From: Pseudomonadota bacterium
GTDB lineage: Bacteria > Myxococcota > Myxococcia > Myxococcales > Myxococcaceae
Assembly (NCBI GenBank): GCA_023424585.1
Contig: JAFADT010000648.1
Span: forward strand, 1 to 10,396
Length of the DNA: 10,396 nt
Direction: 5' to 3'
Part shown: positions 7,502 through 10,396 of the stretch, one piece after another
Layout of the letters: every line of letters begins with the position of its first letter
How positions within the stretch are numbered: the stretch's first letter is position 1
The notes under the pieces: generated by a model
What the model saw: the letters and a program-made list of their open reading frames with translations, nothing else
Told to the model about the DNA's origin: nothing
Database searches by the model: none
Made by a program: the position numbers and the translations under genes

Positions 7502-8887
7502 TCAGCCCTGGCCCTGAGGAGGCGGGTTCTGCCGCCGCTCGGCCGGGGTGGCCTCCAGGTCCTGCGCCGCCATGTAGACGACGTTCCGGGTGCCGCGCTT
7601 GCCCCGGTACATGGCCCGGTCGGACAGGTCCAGCAGGTGGTCCTTGTCCTGGGCGTGCTCCGGGAAGCTGGCCACGCCGATGCAGGTGGTGAGCTTGAGC
7701 GCCAGCCCCTCGCGCCCCAGGAACTGGTGGGTCTCCATGGTGCGGCGGATGCGCTCGGCGACCTTGAGGGCTCCGCCCGAGTCCGTGCCGCGCAGGAGCA
7801 CCACGTACTCGTCGCCGCCGAAGCGCGCCACCACGTCCGGGTCGCGCACGCAGCCCTTGAGCACGCGCGCGGCCTCCACCAGCACGCGCGAGCCCACCAG
7901 GTGGCCGTGCGTGTCGTTGATGGCCTTGAAGCGGTCCAGGTCCAGGAACAGCAGGGAGAAGGGCCGCTCCGTCTGGAGGGCCTCGTTCACCTCGCGGTCC
8001 AGCACCAGGTGCAGGTAGCGCGTGTTGAACAGGCGGGTGAGGTCGTCGACGTAGGCCAGGTCCTCCACGGCGGCGAAGCGGCCCAGGTTGCGCAGGGCCA
8101 GCGCCCAGTTGCGCACGAGAAAGCCCACCGTCTCCGCGTGGTGCTCGGCGGGCGCGCTGTCGTGGAAGAGCACCGCGTGGCCCAGCACCAGCTCGCCGTC
8201 CACGGCGGGGAAGGAGAGGGTGCGCGGCCACGGCACCTGCAGGCCGTCGAGCGCCAGCGGCGCGCGCGTGCCCGAGAGCCGCTCGATGAGCTGCGGGACA
8301 AGCGCCTCGTGCAGGTCCACCGGCAGCCCGCGCATGCCGTGCGAGCGGAAGCCCGCGCCGTTGGGGTCTCGCTCCAGGAGCATCACCGCGGAGGCGTTGG
8401 CCATGGACTCCAGCGCGTCGGAGGTGGCGTTGGCCAGCCGCTCGCGGTCGAGCGTGGTGGCGATGCGCTGGCCCGCCTCCAGGAGCGCGACGTGCTGGCG
8501 CAGGGAGGCGTTCTCGCGCATCAGGTCGCGCGTGGTGAGCGCGCGGCGCAGCGCGTGCTCCAGGGCCTCGGGCGCCACGGGCTTGACGAGGTACTCCGCC
8601 GCGCCGCTCTTGATGGCGCGCACCGCGGGGGCCACCTTGTCCAGGCCGGTGATGACCACCACCTCCACGCCGGGGTAGCGCTCGCGCACGTGGCGCAAGA
8701 CCTCCATGCCGTCGCCGCCAGGGAGGATGAGGTCGGTCACCACCGCGTCGAACCGCTCCGCGGAGAGGGCGGCCTTCGCGTCCGCCACGCCAGGGACGGC
8801 CGTGACCAGGTGTCCCGCGGCCGTGAGGTAGTCGCCGTAGAGGTTGCGGGCGATCTTTTCGTCGTCGACGAGGAGCAGTCGCGCCAT
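7502..8887 (-). CDS. Response regulator diguanylate cyclase (receiver - GAF-like - GGDEF)
   Basis: The 461-residue product is predicted to make cyclic di-GMP from two GTP under phosphorylation control. The N-terminal receiver (1-118) is complete: D8/D9, phospho-acceptor D52 (VVTDLILPG), T80 and K102. A coiled helix (about 118-142) leads to a region of about 120 residues (140-265) with GAF-like length and pattern; I cannot identify a ligand. The GGDEF domain (275-440) has DDLTRLFN (281-288), LDLDRFKAINDTHGH (314-328) and the active-site loop RFGGDEY (355-361), so the catalytic residues are intact. RDPD (348-351), exactly five residues before GGDEY, is a canonical RxxD inhibitory site, so feedback by c-di-GMP is expected. 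The tail is short and Gln/Pro-rich. No membrane segment is present. M. xanthus has a receiver-GGDEF protein at the matching locus (MXAN_4463, from memory). The ATG ending at 8887 directly precedes beta-1 (ARLLLVDDE). Confidence 0.93.
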   Translation of the reverse strand: MARLLLVDDEKIARNLYGDYLTAAGHLVTAVPGVADAKAALSAERFDAVVTDLILPGGDGMEVLRHVRERYPGVEVVVITGLDKVAPAVRAIKSGAAEYLVKPVAPEALEHALRRALTTRDLMRENASLRQHVALLEAGQRIATTLDRERLANATSDALESMANASAVMLLERDPNGAGFRSHGMRGLPVDLHEALVPQLIERLSGTRAPLALDGLQVPWPRTLSFPAVDGELVLGHAVLFHDSAPAEHHAETVGFLVRNWALALRNLGRFAAVEDLAYVDDLTRLFNTRYLHLVLDREVNEALQTERPFSLLFLDLDRFKAINDTHGHLVGSRVLVEAARVLKGCVRDPDVVARFGGDEYVVLLRGTDSGGALKVAERIRRTMETHQFLGREGLALKLTTCIGVASFPEHAQDKDHLLDLSDRAMYRGKRGTRNVVYMAAQDLEATPAERRQNPPPQGQG

Positions 8888-8939
8888 GACTGTTCACGGC
8901 TTAGCACCCAACGCCGGAACGCTGCTAGGGTCCCGCTCC
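8888..8939. promoter_or_regulatory. Short divergent intergenic region between the cyclase and CheW-like genes
   Basis: If the CheW-like gene starts at the GTG at 8940, these 52 bases separate two divergent genes and should hold both promoters. The stretch is less GC-rich than its surroundings and, read as codons, would use TTA and CTA, which GC-rich myxobacteria avoid. AGGG (8927-8930) could be the Shine-Dalgarno for the GTG, nine bases away. No confident -35/-10 pair was found. Confidence 0.35.
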
Positions 8940-9752
8940 GTGCCCTTTGAAAGCGGACGGCGACTCTGCCTGCTGGTGGAGGCCGGTGAGACGCGCTACG
9001 CGGTGGAGGCCACCTCCGTCATCGAGGTCGCGATGCCGGGCGCTCGCGGCGCCAGCCTGCGCGGCGTACTGGAGGTGAAGGACCTCTCCGCGCTGCTCGG
9101 CGGCCCGCCTGAGGACGTGCCGGGCATGGTCGTGGTCCTCGACGTGAGCCCCACGCTCGCGGTGCGGGTGCGCTCCGTGGTGGAGGTCGCGGACGTCGCG
9201 AGGGATCCGTTCTTCCTCCTGCCTCCGGGCCTGGCGGACTCGCTGGCGCCCCTGAGCCGGGGCGCGGTGCTGCACAAGGACCGGCTGTACCTGGAGCTCA
9301 TCGTGGAGGCGCTGCCGCACCGGGCGGGCCCCCGGGCGACCCCGCCGGAGCCCCGGCCTGTGCACTGGGTGGACGCGCCCCCGGAGCGGGCGCTGGTGCT
9401 GGAGTCGCAGGGGGTGCTCTTCGGGGTGCCGCTGGGTTGCGTCTCCCAGGTGGTGCCCCGGGGGGAGGCCTTCAGCGTGCTGCCGGTGCAAAGCGGGCCG
9501 GTGGCGGGCGTCTATCCGCACGCGCAGGCGCTGTGGCCCATCTGTTCGGTTCCAGCGCTCCTGGGGGCCCCGGCCCGGGCGGAGGAGCTGTTCGTCCTCA
9601 CGGAGCTGTCAGGCCGGAACGTGGGGCTGGCGGCCACCCGGGTGCTTGGCGTGCTGCAGAAATTCAAGCCGGCCGAGCTGCCCGGAACATTCCGGGCGCC
9701 AGGGCTGCCGGATCCGGTGATGTTACTGGACCTGCAGCGCATGTTTTCTTGA
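8940..9752 (+). CDS. Tandem CheW-like domain protein
   Basis: The 270-residue product (from GTG 8940) appears to be two CheW-like domains in a row, about 8-125 and 150-270. Each starts with the CheW-type strand pattern (RLCLLVEAGETRYAVEATSVIEV; ALVLESQGVLFGVPLGCVSQVV) and continues through a short hydrophobic segment typical of the CheW barrel (LKDL-like VKDLSALLGG; ICSVPALLGA). A Pro-rich linker (129-148) joins them. CheW couples chemoreceptors to the kinase CheA, but no receptor or CheA is here, so any partner is unknown. An ATG at 8886 in the same frame would add 18 residues and would overlap the start codon of the opposite gene by two bases. I prefer 8940 because the added stretch contains rare TTA and CTA codons and no CheW sequence. 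It lies 117 bases upstream of romR on the same strand and may be cotranscribed. The repeats are diverged from standard CheW, so confidence in the fold is moderate. Confidence 0.8.
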   Translation: MPFESGRRLCLLVEAGETRYAVEATSVIEVAMPGARGASLRGVLEVKDLSALLGGPPEDVPGMVVVLDVSPTLAVRVRSVVEVADVARDPFFLLPPGLADSLAPLSRGAVLHKDRLYLELIVEALPHRAGPRATPPEPRPVHWVDAPPERALVLESQGVLFGVPLGCVSQVVPRGEAFSVLPVQSGPVAGVYPHAQALWPICSVPALLGAPARAEELFVLTELSGRNVGLAATRVLGVLQKFKPAELPGTFRAPGLPDPVMLLDLQRMFS

Positions 9753-9869
9753 TCGGCCCAAAGCGCGAATCCTAAGCTTCTCCGATTGACACAGGGCGTG
9801 CAGGCAGGCTTGCTCGCCCGAAATCTCAAACGAATTCAGGGGGGTATGCGCCCCCCGAGGCCGGAGCCG
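9753..9869 (+). promoter_or_regulatory. Region upstream of romR with an isolated TTGACA box
   Basis: This 117-base gap separates the CheW-like gene from romR. A perfect TTGACA lies at 9786-9791, but no good -10 box is found 16-18 bases downstream (the bases there read GCTTGCTC). No terminator hairpin is obvious after the CheW-like gene. romR may have its own promoter here or be read through from upstream. Confidence 0.3.
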
Positions 9870-10396
9870 ATGCCCAAGAATCTGCTGATCGCCGACGACT
9901 CGCTCACCATCCGCAAGGTGATCGGGATGATCTTCGCGACGGAAGACTTCCAGGTGACCGCGGTGGACAACGGGCTGGACGCCATCTCCCGCACGCGCGA
10001 GCTGCGTCCGGACGTGGTGCTCGCCGACGTGATGATGCCGGGCAAGAGCGGCTACGAGGTCTGCGAGGCCCTCAAGAGCGACCCCGCCACGCAGGGCATC
10101 CCGGTGCTGCTGCTGGCCGGCACCTTCGAGGCGTTCGACGAGAACCGCGCGAAGGCCGCCCGGGCGGATGACCACATCACCAAGCCCTTCGAGAGCCAGA
10201 TCCTCCTGGACAAGGTGAAGGCCCTGGTGGGCCAGAAGTCCAACACGATGCCCGCGTCCGCCGCGACGCGCGTGCTGCCCCAGACCGCCGCTCCGAGCGC
10301 TCCGGTTGGTGCTCCGCCCGCCGCCGCGCCGCCGGGCGCGCGTCCGCCGGGTGCGCCGCCTCCGGGTGCCATGCCGCCGGGCGCGCGTCCTCCGCC
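9870..10396 (+). CDS. romR: RomR-type polarity response regulator, 3' end outside window
   Basis: 175 codons are visible and the frame is open at the window edge. Residues 1-120 are a receiver domain: D9/D10, phospho-acceptor D53 (LADVMMPG) and K105 (ITKPF). The switch position after beta-4 is Ala-Gly (LLLAGTFEAFD), not Thr/Ser. From about residue 125 the chain becomes Ala/Pro-rich, with PPGA-type repeats at 154-175. This matches M. xanthus RomR, a receiver plus Pro-rich linker plus Glu-rich C-terminal tip that sits asymmetrically at the cell poles. There it works with MglA, MglB and RomX/RomY to set front-rear polarity and reversals of gliding. D53 is the site studied in that protein. The ATG at 9870 was chosen with GAGG at 9857-9860; an ATG at 9846 is in frame but has a Shine-Dalgarno almost touching it and adds only MRPPRPEP. 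The Glu-rich tail cannot be checked here. Confidence 0.9.
   Translation, partial: MPKNLLIADDSLTIRKVIGMIFATEDFQVTAVDNGLDAISRTRELRPDVVLADVMMPGKSGYEVCEALKSDPATQGIPVLLLAGTFEAFDENRAKAARADDHITKPFESQILLDKVKALVGQKSNTMPASAATRVLPQTAAPSAPVGAPPAAAPPGARPPGAPPPGAMPPGARPP
10325..10396 (+). repeat. Short in-frame repeats coding the Pro-Gly-Ala linker of RomR
   Basis: The DNA is a string of near-identical units coding PPGA followed by Arg, Pro or Met. One 18-base unit, GCCGCCGGGCGCGCGTCC, occurs at 10328-10345 and again at 10373-10390, 45 bases (15 codons) apart. Repeats like this can grow or shrink in whole codons, so linker length may vary between strains. The array continues past the window edge. Confidence 0.75.

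Noticed and set aside
7461..8897. Alternative long frames over the diguanylate cyclase on both strands (also 7637-8950 plus)
   Set aside because: Low-complexity translations; the cyclase frame carries clear receiver and GGDEF motifs.
9799..9814. Possible sigma-54 promoter (TGC...TTGC) upstream of romR
   Set aside because: TTGC is present at 9810-9813, but the invariant GG twelve bases earlier is GC, so the -24 element fails.
9846..9869. Upstream in-frame ATG for romR
   Set aside because: The G-rich stretch is only one base from this ATG, and the added residues (MRPPRPEP) are not part of a receiver.

Overview
The window is GC-rich DNA with strongly G/C-ending codons, densely packed genes and many signalling proteins. 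Together these point to a myxobacterium of the Myxococcaceae (Myxococcus, Corallococcus or a close relative). Three genes support this directly: a GroEL without a GroES partner, a ferritin-like protein ending in the myxobacterial encapsulin-loading tail LTVGSLRK (EncC type), and a receiver protein matching the gliding-polarity regulator RomR. From memory, not looked up, the M. xanthus DK1622 loci romR (MXAN_4461), encC (MXAN_4464) and groEL2 (MXAN_4467) lie in this order. The window therefore looks like the orthologous locus, numbered right to left.

Layout. Bases 1-1656 (+) hold the 3' part of a transglutaminase-like membrane protein. It converges, with a 10-base gap, on a small Cys-rich lipoprotein (1667-1969, -) and a TPR/zinc-metallopeptidase fusion (1990-3063, -). 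An 89-base divergent gap leads to a stand-alone receiver protein (3153-3509, +). The groEL control region follows, with a sigma-70-like promoter overlapping a CIRCE operator, then groEL (3689-5329, +) and a strong intrinsic-terminator hairpin. Next are a soluble hybrid histidine kinase (5415-6944, -), encC (7103-7486, +), a receiver-GAF-like-GGDEF diguanylate cyclase (7502-8887, -), a tandem CheW-domain protein (about 8940-9752, +) and the start of romR (9870 to the window edge, +).

How the genes may work together. The right half is rich in regulation: a kinase, two free or N-terminal receivers, a probable c-di-GMP synthase, a CheW-like adaptor and RomR, which recruits the MglA/MglB polarity switch in M. 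xanthus. Most neighbours are divergent or convergent, so this is a neighbourhood of single-gene units and not one operon. Functional links between them are inference. GroEL is under heat-shock (HrcA/CIRCE) control. EncC is an iron-oxidising cargo for a shell encoded elsewhere.

No stretch longer than 300 bases lacks a gene. I see no tRNA, rRNA, insertion sequence, CRISPR array or phage gene. The best candidates for unusual biology are the orphan encapsulin cargo, the orphan GroEL with its non-GGM tail, the kinase with a degenerate second receiver, and the tandem-CheW protein next to romR. None of these is a wholly new system on sequence evidence alone.
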